A stretch of DNA of 64,000 nucleotides, taken from NCBI GenBank assembly GCA_014323675.1, contig JACONN010000005.1, positions 558,001 through 622,000 on the forward strand, in the 5' to 3' direction. Shown piece by piece: positions 7,622 to 17,578 of this stretch. The stretch comes from Hormoscilla sp. GM7CHS1pb (GTDB lineage Bacteria; Cyanobacteriota; Cyanobacteriia; Cyanobacteriales; Desertifilaceae). How positions within the stretch are numbered: position 1 is the first letter of the stretch; the number at the start of each line of letters is the position of its first letter. The notes beneath the pieces were generated by a model. That model worked only from the letters and a program-made list of their open reading frames with translations, was not told where the DNA came from and did no database searches. Made by a program: the position numbers and the translations under genes.

Positions 7622-8983
7622 CTAGATTAAATTGAAAGCGTAATCCAAAACTTCAACAATAAAGTTAGCATCGTATTTTGAGATACAAAGAGGTGGTTTA
7701 ATGCGTAAAACATTACGATAAAGTCCTCCTTTACCAACGATCAATCCTAAGTATTTTGATAACTCATGAACCTGGGAAGTAAGCTGAGAATCAGGCTCTT
7801 TCGTCTCTCGATTTTTAACCAAATCAACTCCGATCATTAATCCTGAACCACGAACATCTCCAATGAACTCATATTTAGCTTGTAACTGACGTAAACCATC
7901 CAATAAATAGTTACCAACTGTAGCACAATTTTCCTGTATGTTTTCTCTTTCAAGGGTTTCTAAGACAGCTTTTCCGGCTGCACAGGACACGGGATTTCCT
8001 GCAAAGGTGTTAAAGTGTATTTTTTGGGTAAATGCTTGGGCAATGTCAGGGGTTGTCACAACAGCGGCCAAGGGAACCCCATTCCCGATCCCTTTAGCTA
8101 AAGTTACAATATCCGGTATGATTCCCTGTTGTTCAAAACCCCAAAAATTACCCGTTCGACAAAAGCCTGTTTGCACTTCATCAGCAATAAACAGGCCATT
8201 TGCTTGATGAACATATTCCAAAACTTTTTTGAGATAACCATCAGGATAGACAACGGTTCCCCCAACTCCTTGAATTGATTCCGCAATAAAAGCAGCAATG
8301 TTGCCACAAGTTGCTTGTTCAATCAAGTTTTTGACGTCGTTAGCATATTTATCAGCGATATTATCATCGTCATGGGACCAAGGACCGCGATAAGGATCGG
8401 CATTGATAGCATGATGAATGCCAAAATTATGAGGAATGGGATATTTCCAAGTATTTTGTGAGGTTAACCCCATCGTTTGACCGGTCATGCCATGATACCC
8501 ATTACGAAGGGTAATAATATCAAAATTTTGAGTATAAACCCTGGCCATTAACATAGCTAAATCATTGGCCTCAGATCCAGAATTAACAAAATAAACTTTG
8601 GATAAATTGTCAGGCATTTTATCCACTAACATCTTGCCATATTCTGCAATGGTAGGATGGAGATACAGTGTAGTGGAATGCTGCAATTTTGCGGATTGTT
8701 CTTGTACCGCTTCAACCACATGGGGATGACAATGACCTACACTAATAGTAGCGATTCCAGCAAAGGCATCTAAATACCGTTTTCCCGTCTCATCAAAAAC
8801 ATATTGCATTGAACCCTCAACAATCATAATGGGTTTTTGATAATAAGTGGAAACCACTGGGTTAATATATTCTTGTCTTAAATGAGCTACTTCTTGCAAA
8901 GAAGGGCCGTTATAGAGTTTTGGTTGATAATCGTATGAGGGAAGAGAGGGGATAATAGTTTGAGGTTGTTGATGAGTTGCCAT
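7622..8983 (-). CDS. Class III PLP-dependent aminotransferase (AGXT2-like)
   Basis: Full-length (453 aa) class III aminotransferase. Visible features are the NSGSEAND phosphate-binding block (134-141), the ADEVQTG motif with Asp268 and Gln271, and the PLP Schiff-base lysine Lys297 in TLAKGIGNG. The overall pattern, including the long N-terminal arm, resembles alanine-glyoxylate aminotransferase 2 rather than ornithine or acetylornithine enzymes. It would move an amino group between an omega-amino or beta-amino acid and an oxo acid in the cytoplasm. It is the last gene of a same-strand group with an enolase-superfamily dehydratase, PhyH, methyltransferase and FcoT-like gene, so a role in forming or breaking an unusual amino acid is plausible (inference). 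Confidence 0.85.
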   Translation of the reverse strand: MATHQQPQTIIPSLPSYDYQPKLYNGPSLQEVAHLRQEYINPVVSTYYQKPIMIVEGSMQYVFDETGKRYLDAFAGIATISVGHCHPHVVEAVQEQSAKLQHSTTLYLHPTIAEYGKMLVDKMPDNLSKVYFVNSGSEANDLAMLMARVYTQNFDIITLRNGYHGMTGQTMGLTSQNTWKYPIPHNFGIHHAINADPYRGPWSHDDDNIADKYANDVKNLIEQATCGNIAAFIAESIQGVGGTVVYPDGYLKKVLEYVHQANGLFIADEVQTGFCRTGNFWGFEQQGIIPDIVTLAKGIGNGVPLAAVVTTPDIAQAFTQKIHFNTFAGNPVSCAAGKAVLETLERENIQENCATVGNYLLDGLRQLQAKYEFIGDVRGSGLMIGVDLVKNRETKEPDSQLTSQVHELSKYLGLIVGKGGLYRNVLRIKPPLCISKYDANFIVEVLDYAFNLI

Positions 8984-9023
8984 AACAATATGATTGTTAA
9001 ATTTATTGATTTTGGGTAGCCCA

Positions 9024-9227
9024 ATGCGTTATAATGCGGTCTCGAATGAACCCTTTATCCGGGAAGGTCAGGAACATCATTGTTATCGGCCTTTGCATAA
9101 ATTGCCTGATTCTGCGATCCTCGAAGCTGCCTACGGTACAGCTCTGGAAAATAGGGCAGAAGTTTACAAGCCCAGATCCGATATTGATAAGCCTTACATG
9201 AATATCCATCCTTTTGCTGAGAAGTAA
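9024..9227 (+). pseudogene. C-terminal fragment of a second PhyH-type dioxygenase
   Basis: The reading frame YNAVSNEPFIREGQEHH onward through PPFAEK-like NIHPFAEK matches the last 68 residues of the PhyH protein at 10514-11419, at roughly three quarters identity, but on the opposite strand. The N-terminal two thirds, with the metal ligands, are absent. It is therefore a remnant of a duplicated PhyH gene, not a free-standing gene; an ATG at 8994 is fortuitous. Confidence 0.75.
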
Positions 9228-9239
9228 ATCTATAATTGT

Positions 9240-10342
9240 CTATTGATAAATTGCGATCGCTTTACCCAACACATCAAGTATTGGCTCTACACCCAGTCCT
9301 ACTCCTTCTGGTGCATGGGTTTTCCCCCTTGATTCCGTGCTCCACCCATAGCGGTGTTAATCGTAATCATATCATCGATTAAGCAGACGGCGCGTAAATG
9401 GGTTGCTGGAGTAGATTGAGCTAGATGAACTACCCCGGCATCCTCAATCACACTGCCACCAGTTGCTGCAATATTCATCCGTATCCCTGTTTCCACACAA
9501 AAATCTCGGATGCGTTTCGCCTTGGTCAACCCACCCACACGACCCACTTTGAGTTTGATCGCTTCACAAGCTTTATCAGTATGAGCACAGACAACATCGT
9601 TATAGTCCTGAATGCATTCGTCCAAAATAATCGGATGACGGGTTAATTGACGCACCTGCAAACACTCTTTATAGGTTTTACAGGGCTGTTCAAAGTACAA
9701 AATTGGTGCGGTGACAGTGTTCATCACCTGCAAGGCATCAGCTATCAGCCAAGCGCCATTTGCATCAAAAGTTACACTTTCGTTGGCGAGCAGATGGGTC
9801 ACGATCGCTTTGATTCTTTCGATATCTTGGACTACGTCTGACCCAATCTTGCAGCTATGGATCCTGTTGCCCTGTTCTTGTCCCCTGACAATGGATTCAA
9901 TCATTTCGTCTGGTGTACCTGTGGGAACTGAGGTTTCAATGGGAATGGCTTGGTCGATACGACCACCAAACAGCTCACATAAGGGGAGACCAGTTACTTT
10001 GCCTAGAATATCCCAACAGGCCATATCCAATGCTGATTTAATATAAAGATGCCCCACTAGCGCCATGTCCATTGTTCGGTAGATCGAATCAGTACGCCTG
10101 GGATCGAGTCCAATCAGTTGCGGAGCTAATTCTTTAATTCCAGCTCTAATGCCTTGTGCAAAAGCAGGCGAGTAAGCAGATCCCCAGGGACATCCTTCGC
10201 CCCAGCCTCGAACTCCTTCATCAGTATCAATGGCAACGATGGTAGAATCAAGTTTGTCAGCATAGAATCGTCCTCCTGAATGGCTGTAAGGATGCTTTAA
10301 GGGTAAGGTAACTTGATAGACAGAAATTTGAGAGATTTTCAT
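9240..10342 (-). CDS. Enolase-superfamily enzyme, cis-3-hydroxy-L-proline dehydratase-like (frameshift near C-terminus)
   Basis: MR/MLE-type enolase-superfamily protein: N-terminal capping domain, then the barrel with K165 (CKIG), metal ligands D193, E219 and D241 and the acid/base K265 in KLKVGRVGG. From memory, SGGR, TDxGxxGWGEGCPWG and YIKSALDMACWDILG closely resemble characterised cis-3-hydroxy-L-proline dehydratase, but no search was run. The uninterrupted frame stops at 9299; one extra base in the GGGGGAAAACCC tract (9318-9328 on the plus strand) restores GLGVEPILDVLGKAIAIYQ to a stop at 9240, the expected family C-terminus. The frameshift may be a sequencing undercall. The ATG follows directly after a dioxygenase fragment stop. 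Confidence 0.75.
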
Positions 10343-10510
10343 TTAAAAAACTTTTAAGTCAGAGGGCATTTCTTCATAAGCTGTCCGCAGATCGGCAAAT
10401 AGGGTGTCACCACTTCCTTGCAGCACTTCGATGCCGTGTAAAATGGTTACCCGACTAGGTAATAACCGATCACTGCGATCGCTGTACCAATATACGAATA
10501 TTAAGGACAT
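10343..10510 (-). pseudogene. TauD/TfdA-type dioxygenase fragment (55 aa)
   Basis: A 56-codon frame ending one base before the dehydratase start translates to a segment with YSDRS, LLPSRVTILHG and GDTLFADLRTAYEEMP, which is the well-known first metal-ligand region (H-x-D degenerated to Y-x-D here) and following helix of TauD-family 2-oxoglutarate dioxygenases. The rest of the enzyme is missing on both sides. It shows that this locus once held a third oxygenase. Confidence 0.6.
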
Positions 10511-10513
10511 AGG

Positions 10514-11419
10514 TTATTTCTCAGCAAAAGGAGGAATATTCATAAAAGGTCGATCGAGCTCTGGGTTGGGTTTATAAACTTCTGCCTTATCTTCCATAGC
10601 AGAATGGTAATTACCTTCAATAATCGCCGAATTGGGCAATTTTTGTAAGGGTCGATAACGGTGATGTTCTTGTCCTTCTAAAATAAAAGGTTGATTGGAT
10701 ATGGCATTATAGGTACAGAACATCATGGCCCGTGAGCGATCGCTGTGGTTTGGGGGGGAACCATGCAAGACATTGCTATGGAAAAATACTGCATCTCCAG
10801 GTGCCATCACACAGTTAACGATCTCCATTTTCTCCATCGCTATTTGTAGTCGTTGGGGATCTGCACCAACGGTATTCCCCATTTTAATCACATCCATACG
10901 ACCGAGGACATGAGATCCTTTCAAAATCTGGAGACAACCGTTTTCTGGGGTACAAGGTTCAATAGCGATCGCACAAGAAATCAGTTGAGGAGAAAGACAA
11001 CCATCGTGGTACCAGGAACCATAATCTTGATGCCATTCTACTTGACCGCTATTGGGTAATTTTCGACAGACTTTGGAGTGCCAATGATAACAAGATTCTC
11101 CTAACAATGTTTCAGCTCCTTCTACCATCCGAGCAACTCTCGGAAAAACCCCTAATAAGGAGTCTCCCAATTCTGTCCAGTAGATAATACTATAGGGTTT
11201 CCCCGTGTTGTCTAAGGCTCTAATTTCCCCTGACGCATACTCCTTAGCGTGAGTGGTCAGCGATCGCAGTAGCGGGTCAATTTCTTCTGGTTGGAAAAAA
11301 TTACGAACAATTAAAAAGCCATCCTCATGATATTGCTTAATTTTTTCTTGGGTTAAATCTTCAGATGATTTAGGGTTTTGGTCGAATGCAGACTGTTTAA
11401 ATTCAGCTGACAAAACCAT
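10514..11419 (-). CDS. Phytanoyl-CoA dioxygenase (PhyH) family oxygenase, 301 aa
   Basis: Intact Fe(II)/2-oxoglutarate dioxygenase of the PhyH family. The facial triad is visible as H130-x-D132 (EWHQDYGSW) and H219 (NVLHGSPPN), with an arginine about 10 residues later (SDRSR) for 2-oxoglutarate. The DGFLIVRNFF start of the double-stranded beta-helix is present. Members of this family hydroxylate free amino acids, ectoine and natural-product intermediates as well as acyl-CoAs. Next to a hydroxyproline-dehydratase-like enzyme, hydroxylation of an amino acid or betaine is an attractive but unproved role. Confidence 0.85.
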   Translation of the reverse strand: MVLSAEFKQSAFDQNPKSSEDLTQEKIKQYHEDGFLIVRNFFQPEEIDPLLRSLTTHAKEYASGEIRALDNTGKPYSIIYWTELGDSLLGVFPRVARMVEGAETLLGESCYHWHSKVCRKLPNSGQVEWHQDYGSWYHDGCLSPQLISCAIAIEPCTPENGCLQILKGSHVLGRMDVIKMGNTVGADPQRLQIAMEKMEIVNCVMAPGDAVFFHSNVLHGSPPNHSDRSRAMMFCTYNAISNQPFILEGQEHHRYRPLQKLPNSAIIEGNYHSAMEDKAEVYKPNPELDRPFMNIPPFAEK

Positions 11420-11483
11420 TAACGTTAACTCCTTGCCATTGTAGTTGCAGATCGGTTGGTGAAATTAATAATTTTGGACTTTA

Positions 11484-12128
11484 TTAGCTTCTAATCACTT
11501 CATACACCCAGACATTGTAAAACAGCTTTTGGGTTGCTTTAGGCCACATCGGAAAAGGTTCAGTTTTTTCTAATAATTTCCAGTGGCCAGAGGTTTCAAG
11601 ACTTTTTTGTTTATCGGGAAAGTCACTATTTTCGTAATATTCACTACGAAGGGTAAAGATAATAATTCCTCCTTTGCTGGTAATACGAATCAGTTCATCA
11701 AAGGCACTACTAGGAGCGTGGCCTGGAGCAAAAACTCCTTTAGCCATAATAGCTTGATAACTATCACTAGCTAAGTCTAAATGTTGCCCTAAAGTGCCTT
11801 TATATAACTCATCATAAATATTCTTTTTACGTGCTTCTTCTAGCATTTGCCAGGATATATCCAATGCGTCTAAATGATGATAACCTTGTTGATACAATAG
11901 CTGTCCAACTAATCCGGTTCCTGCACCAACATCAATAATTTTGGCATCGGTTGCAACATATTTGACAAATACCTCTACTGTTTTTTGAGGACCAACATTA
12001 CCAAATACATTAACCATATCCCGATCGTAATCTATAGCCCATCGATCGTAGCGTTGAGCTAACTCTTTTAGATCGGGGGAATTATAGACCCATTGCGCTT
12101 TTTCTGGAACTTCGTTTGTTTTGTTCAT
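11484..12128 (-). CDS. SAM-dependent methyltransferase, class I (METTL27-like)
   Basis: The start is the ATG at 12128, preceded by AGGAAA 7 bases upstream; the open frame extends 32 codons further but without a ribosome binding site. The 214-aa protein has the Rossmann SAM motif I (IIDVGAGTGLVG), an acidic motif II (LDALDIS) and LIRITSKGGIIIFTLR as the post-III strand. The N-terminal YNSPDLKELAQRYDRWAIDYD resembles small methyltransferases related to WBSCR27/METTL27. The substrate is unknown. It is 65 bases downstream of PhyH start and 96 bases from the hotdog gene, all on the same strand, so a shared transcript is likely. Confidence 0.8.
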   Translation of the reverse strand: MNKTNEVPEKAQWVYNSPDLKELAQRYDRWAIDYDRDMVNVFGNVGPQKTVEVFVKYVATDAKIIDVGAGTGLVGQLLYQQGYHHLDALDISWQMLEEARKKNIYDELYKGTLGQHLDLASDSYQAIMAKGVFAPGHAPSSAFDELIRITSKGGIIIFTLRSEYYENSDFPDKQKSLETSGHWKLLEKTEPFPMWPKATQKLFYNVWVYEVIRS

Positions 12129-12224
12129 TAATTGTTTCCTATTTGTTAATTTAATTCCGCCACTTTGCATAACGGTTAAGTACAAAATGCAAAGTATCCT
12201 CAGTTTCAAGCTAAAGTCTATCAA

Positions 12225-12692
12225 CTATAATTCGATACAAATGGTAACATCAGCAATTTGTGCTCCATTGTTAATATCAAATAATGTCGAGAAAAAATAT
12301 TTGTTTTTTCTTGCTATTGTTTTGACAATGGAGAAAATTCCTGTAAATTCTTCACTGCTGACTGGCTTCAAAAAGCGAGTATTAAATTTCGCAATTAGGG
12401 TTTTTTCATCGACGATAGTAGGGAAAAAATAATCGACGGGAATAGTCTTCAAATTAGACTGTCCATTAATAAAAAAGTATGACAATGTAGCATACATAAT
12501 CTGTTCATAAGTAATGATTACTTCTGCTGCATTTAAGTGATATTTTCTTCCTTTTACTGCGTAACAGGTGCTTGGGACGGAGAATGTTCCCCTCGATTTT
12601 TTCTGGTCTGTATCTATTGCCAACTCCTTCAAATATTGACAGTCTTTTTCATACACATCCAAGGTTAATTTAAGCAAGCGATCTTTTTTCAT
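12225..12692 (-). CDS. FcoT-like hotdog-fold thioesterase, 155 aa
   Basis: The region GTFSVPSTCYAV followed by LNAAEVIITYEQIMYATLSYFF matches the pattern of FcoT-type hotdog thioesterases (G-x-F-x-I-P-x-x-C-Y ... F-N-A-V-E-x-x-I-x-Y-N-Q), with the Asn-Ala-x-Glu active helix. The C-terminal half gives the long strands expected of a hotdog domain. FcoT-like proteins hydrolyse or otherwise handle acyl thioesters, and the family occurs in natural-product clusters. It is the first gene of the minus-strand group reaching to 7622 and is very AT-rich. The assignment rests on motif memory only. Confidence 0.5.
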   Translation of the reverse strand: MKKDRLLKLTLDVYEKDCQYLKELAIDTDQKKSRGTFSVPSTCYAVKGRKYHLNAAEVIITYEQIMYATLSYFFINGQSNLKTIPVDYFFPTIVDEKTLIAKFNTRFLKPVSSEEFTGIFSIVKTIARKNKYFFSTLFDINNGAQIADVTICIEL

Positions 12693-12822
12693 AGGAAGAA
12701 AAATCTTAACAGCAACAATTTTGAAAACGGGAATACTAGATTGAGCTAGCTAGCTTTTTTAGCTTATTCCAAAGTTTACGGATTGTCAATCAATCGCTCA
12801 AATATTTCGCCCCAGCGCACCT

Positions 12823-12894
12823 CTAATCCACAATCGTTACAAAAATCTACAAACTTCACATGACTGGATTGGGCATCTCTCTGGCGGACCGTTT
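12823..12894. repeat. R1 copy d, cut at GACCGTTT by IS66 copy A
   Basis: R1 sequence runs from AATCCACAATCGTTAC to GGCGGACCGTTT and stops exactly at the IS end (12895). The remaining half of R1, starting again with GACCGTTT, is found at the far end of IS copy B (43860-44032, reverse strand). Confidence 0.8.
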
Positions 12895-14918
12895 GAAGTT
12901 GCTCAATATGTTGGTGGGGAGTGATTTCCACACGAGAGTAGCTCCTGTAGCTTTTTAAACAGGAGCTGATGTCGCACTTAATGAGTCTGTCCTTTATAAC
13001 AAGGAGCTGTAACACCCTTGGTGCTTAGGTGGAAACTACACAAGCGAGACTTGGAGTCAATGGTTTATGTTTATGTTGGTTTTGGCGGCTGCATCTGTTG
13101 AATTAGCGTGGACAACGCTGGCATCTTGAAAGATTTGGAAATTCGATCCTTAATGTACGAATAAAAATTCACTCCGTTTTTGCGGCAGGTGTCAACCAGA
13201 GCCAAAAACACTTCCCACGCCTGAGTCCCCTGTAGAGTGCGGGTTCCATTGGAGATTTTGCGCTTAATCACATACTCCCGGACTGTCCGCTCTGCCTCAT
13301 TATTGTCAAGAGGAACTTCAGGAAAATCTAGAACTAATAGTAAATAAGGCTTCTTCTGTTTTGTTAAATCAATTCTATGATCTAAAGCACTGTATCCGGT
13401 TTGACGGGAAAACAATTTGTCAAATTCGGTTTCAAGCAACAGTTTTTGTTGTCGCTGCTCTTCTGTGCTTTGCTGTTGATAGGCTTTGAGTTGATAATAG
13501 TAAATCCAAAAATAAGAGAGAAATTGTGCCAGGCTTTTTTGATGAGAGGGAACCAGAGGAGTCAGCTTTTCGTAGTGTCGTCCTTCATGAATCCAGCATA
13601 AACTACGATGGTTCGTCTGGTTGTGAAATTGTCCCGCGTCATCAGCCACCAAAATATCTATGTAGTCCCCGAGCTGCTTTTTCTTCTTGTCAGGCAAAAT
13701 ACTGTCAACTAAATCATCTGATTGAACAACTGCTAATTCAGTTGGATCCAACTGCAATTCGTTTAACATTTGGAGAACTGTTTCAGAGTTTTTGCGCTCT
13801 CTGGTAAAAAAACTGCTATAGTAAGGATTGCAGAGTGTGAATACATAGCAATTTTTCCCATTAACCCGCATCCCCGTATCATCAATTTGGTGATAACTGG
13901 TACTGCCCAGTCCCGCTTCTAAAATAGCATTTCGTTCTTCAGTAAATTCTCTTAAATATTGCCGAGTTATTAAGTTAGATATTTTTCCCGCCGAGATTAC
14001 TATTCCCTGAGACGGCAACAATTTAAGAATCTTTTCTTCTGGCACTCGTAACTGATAATACAAAGTGAGAACAAATGCTTCGAGTTCACTCCCGTAAGAT
14101 TTGCCTTTTAATCCTTGCGGCAACTGGGCTTCGTAAAATTTCTCCGTACTAGGTGAATAGAGTCTTTCTAGTCGATAAATAACCGTGTCTGTTTTAAATA
14201 TAATATTTTGAATTGTTACTTCTCGGTAGCCTCTATGGGTGATATCTGACGGCAAGTTACTCCGAGCCAGTTTGATAACCTCTTCTCTGTCAATATGAAT
14301 AAGTTGGCGACGTTCCTGGGGGGGGGTTTCGGTTTTTTCTTTTTTCGCTCTCGACTATTGGGCTGCTCTGGTTTGGCCTCCGCAGAAGTATCAGCTTTAG
14401 AAGTATCAGCTTTGGCTTGAGGTTTGATGTCAGGTTTTCCCTTGTGCCCTTTGAGCGCGGCTATTTCATCTCTCAATCGTTGATTGTCAGCTTTCAATTC
14501 AAGGTTTTGGCTGTATAGGTCTTCTAGGTAATTGAGTAACCGCTGCAAAACTTCCCGACTTTTTGGGTCGAGATTCTCTGTGTCTTGGTCGAGGTCAGCA
14601 AGCCAATTCTTAGTCATGTCTTCCAACTTACTACTTATTTATCGAATTTGTCAACCCTGGGCGCGGGATTTTGAAAAAAATCAGCTGTCGCGCATCTCAA
14701 CTGCATATTCGGGCGCTCGGCTGCCGACTCACCACTTCGAGGTCAAAACCCCCCACCCCGTAAGCATTTGAGAAGTTTTCGCTCCTCAAAAATTGCTCTT
14801 GTCCTGTTAGGCATTCCGAGGCAGTACAAGGGCTGTTCACTCCAGTCCGATGGCCCGAGTAACTATGCAGTACCGGCAGTACCCATATTCCTTCACCACC
14901 AAGATCTTGAGCAATTAC
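12895..14918 (-). mobile_element. IS66-family insertion sequence, copy A (2,024 bp)
   Basis: Ends are GAAGTTGCTCAATATGTTGG and, inverted, GTAATTGCTCAAGATCTTGG, imperfect terminal repeats starting with the GTAA-like end of IS66. Copies B (44089-46112) and C (48134-50157) have the same length and nearly the same sequence. The flanks of copy A do not match (GACCGTTT left, TAGTTGAG right), so it has no target duplication of its own: the left flank pairs with copy B instead. The right end lies inside lanM. Confidence 0.9.
13071..14617 (-). CDS. IS66-family transposase, copy A (two frames joined at a G9 tract)
   Basis: The first frame (from ATG 14617) encodes a coiled-coil and basic N-terminus; the second frame encodes the IS66 catalytic domain with YHQIDDTGMRV, LVADDAGQFH, LCWIHEGRHY and the LDNNEAERTVRE end motif. 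The frames join in one of two ways: a -1 shift, or one extra base in the G9 run at 14318-14326, which restores PPQERRQLIHIDREEV between them and gives about 515 aa. No TnpB-type accessory gene is present, as in the ISBst12 subgroup. Copy A differs from B and C by one substitution next to the tract. Confidence 0.85.
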
Positions 14919-17257
14919 TAGTTGAGCTAGGTGGGTTAATATGTATATTAACCCGGCAGTTCCTTTATATGCACCAACGAATGTCGAAGTCGGCTGTGCT
15001 AAAGCATGAGCGAGCGCCCGTTCCGCTGCTTGACGAAATTCCGGCTGGGGCTGTATGGCATCAAGATAAGCTAAAAATAGGCCTATTCCCCCACTCCCAG
15101 CATACAGATCTCCATCGACATCTACCAAATATTTTCCCGTGGCCCCATAGTCAAAGGTTTGCCATGGAGCCTTATTCGGGTCTGGATCTAGCATTTCGCA
15201 CAATTGCCAACCAATCTGCTGAGCGTAATTAACCGCTGAAGCAATGAAGTGGGGACTATTTAGTTCGTCTGTGGATAGACTACTATATATGTACTGGTTT
15301 TGTCGGAGTCTGTTCTCCTCTGATAACTTTTTAATGCGCCCGATCGCATTCTTCAATGGTGACCTAGCGATTGTCTCGGGCAGCTGCTTTTTGTAATTGT
15401 AGATTAAATCTTCATTGCTAGTTGCTTTTGATGTGAATATGGGAACGTCCAATTGCCACAGCGATGCTAGTTCCATATCTGCTATTTTTCCTTGACTATC
15501 CCACTTTCTGCGATGTTCTTTTAAGCTGTTGAACAGCAAATCGATTTCTAGGGGTTCAGTCAGACATTTGGGATGGCGAGTGGCTATCAGTAACTTGGAA
15601 TAAGCATCTGTTCCCCAATTAATGAATCGCACTGATGAGGGCGAAAATAATTCTGCTATTACGCTTGCCGTTTTAGCAGTGTTTTGTCTAAACCAATCGT
15701 AAACGCGGTTAAACCCTTCAACAATTGCATCTTTGTATTCCTGTGGCTGTACTATCTTCCCTTGGCAATAGATTCGATTGGTTGCATCGAGATCGACGCG
15801 AACTCCCGATTTATAGTCAACGCCTTGAGTTAATGACATGCGGCCTTCGCGTACTTTAGGAACTTTATGGGGCACTTTATAGTACTCGCCCCCGCCAGTG
15901 CCGCTCAATCTCATTTCATTCATCTCTGAGGTCGGATCCGCAGGCCATTCGAGCAAACCTGTTTTGAAAACTGAGTCCATGACTGTACCGGGCAATTTGT
16001 CCATGTCACGAACCAATACTTCCAAAACGGTTTCGCAGTCGCAAATAAAGGCATTCCCATTAGCTACCAGAACGTTTTCAAAATGCAGATCTCCGCCCCC
16101 TAGCACGTAGAATATACTGAGAAATCCTCCTATTTGTTTATAAAATTGCTCTACTAACTCTACACTTTCGACTTGGTTTTTCCCCGAGGGGATGAACTCT
16201 GCATAACCATAGCCATCTCTACAGAGTACTTTGTAGCTAGCAAATTCTACTGCTTTATCGGAGGTCAACTTTTCTAGGAGTCCTTGCATTGCTGCTTCTG
16301 ATTGAATGCAGCGCGGCTTATACACTATCTTTGCTGGCTCGGAATTTGCAAGTTCCAATTCGACTATCGCCACCGTCTTTCCCCAGCATGGGCATCTGAA
16401 TTGCCTAACTTTAATGATTTTACTTTTGTGATGGGTTTTCCCGAGAAGAATGTTCTGCTGATTAGTTCGCGATCGCCTGCCAAACGCCTAATCAAATCTT
16501 CCCCATAATCACACAAAAAATGGGTTACCTGCGCCAACCAACGTGCCAATACTGGAAATTTTAAAAAGAACCTGTGATAACCCAATCCATCCTTAAAAGT
16601 CTGTTCCAGGTATGCTATATAAGCCTCTGCCTCATCGACCGATTTATCTATTTTATTCTGAGCGCAGTAAACATTAATATTTGCTTCTATACTCCAGGTT
16701 AAAGCCAGATCGAATCGATTTAGAAAGTGAACTTGGATATTGTGGACTATTTTACTTTCTATATCAACTTCAGCACACAAACGTTGTAATCTCTTCTGCA
16801 ACAGCCGCATAAACGGTTCGCACACTTTCGCCAATTTCCCATAGTAAATATCTGGTTCGTACCAAGAGCTACCTGAAAAATCATCTTTTGGTAAATCCAA
16901 TGTTGCGATCGCAGCGCGGTAACTTTCCCACCACGGACTGTGAACCTTAAAAAACTCCGATCTCTCTGCTTCTGTTAACGCACTCCAGTTTCTTTCATAT
17001 ATTTTATAGTCAGTCAGTAGTTCCCGCAAGTTTTCTATAGCAGATTTACCTATTTCTCCCTGCTCGTAATACTCTTTCAACACTTGCAAGGCCAATTTCC
17101 CGGCCAGTTTTTTTATTTTCCAACTATCCAACGGTTCTATCTGGCTATCGCACCTAGCTTTAGCATTAGTTTTTGCCAATTTTGCAACAATGCAGGTTCT
17201 TTCATACAGATTACTGGCACGACAAGCCAGTTCAAGGAGCACAGAATCATTTAGCAT
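14919..17257 (-). pseudogene. Class II lanthipeptide synthetase LanM, 3'-truncated and frameshifted
   Basis: From ATG 17257 the protein gives the DUF4135 dehydratase domain of LanM (WWESYR, WYEPDIYYG, RFDLALTWS) up to KLGNSDAHAGE at 16380, then a frame change. One extra base in the CCCC run at 16381-16384 yields HAGGKTVAIVELE and joins the second part, with IVYKPR, the kinase-like GGGDLHFENVLV and ICDCETVLEVL. The LanC-type cyclase starts (LYAGSGGIGLFLAYL, AYKGTAGLIYILTHLAQLV) and is cut by the IS at 14918; the zinc-binding Cys/Cys/His residues are absent. As it stands it could phosphorylate/eliminate at most, not cyclise. A likely precursor gene lies 321 bp upstream. Confidence 0.85.
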
Positions 17258-17272
17258 AGTATCAATTTCCAA

Positions 17273-17578
17273 CTTCCCAAACTCTACTGATGATATTCTT
17301 GGTTTTTCGCGAGCTGTAAATCTTAATAATCACACCCTATTAAGGGCTTCACCCTTTCTTTTCCCCCGAAATACATTACAATACATTTTCACCCACCCAT
17401 TACCCAGGATAGCCAACAACACTAAGGTAACTCCAAGTAAATAATCCTCGTAAATAATCCTCCACAATTCTACATTAGTCTATATGCACCAGTTGGTACA
17501 GCGATATAAGTTGGTTTTTTTTGTAACTCCTTAACGAGCTTCAAACACTTTTTACTGCGTGACGACTAACATCAGTCG
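17273..17578. other. Gap between precursor and lanM
   Basis: This 320-bp AT-rich gap holds a short direct repeat (GAGGATTATTTAC-like, twice, minus strand, about 17440-17465) and no supported gene. A spacer of this size between precursor and synthetase is common in lanthipeptide operons and can hold an attenuating terminator, but I see no clean hairpin with a T tract. Confidence 0.4.

Noticed and set aside
8994..9023. ATG-initiated start for the 77-aa plus-strand ORF
   Set aside because: Homology to PhyH begins only after these codons; the ORF is a gene fragment.
12776..13015. 79-aa minus-strand ORF at the IS left end
   Set aside because: It spans the R1 repeat and the IS terminus, so it is a chance frame across a junction.
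14216..14626. Separate regulatory protein encoded by the first transposase frame
   Set aside because: The two frames join into a standard IS66 transposase with no gap, so a separate product is unnecessary to explain it.
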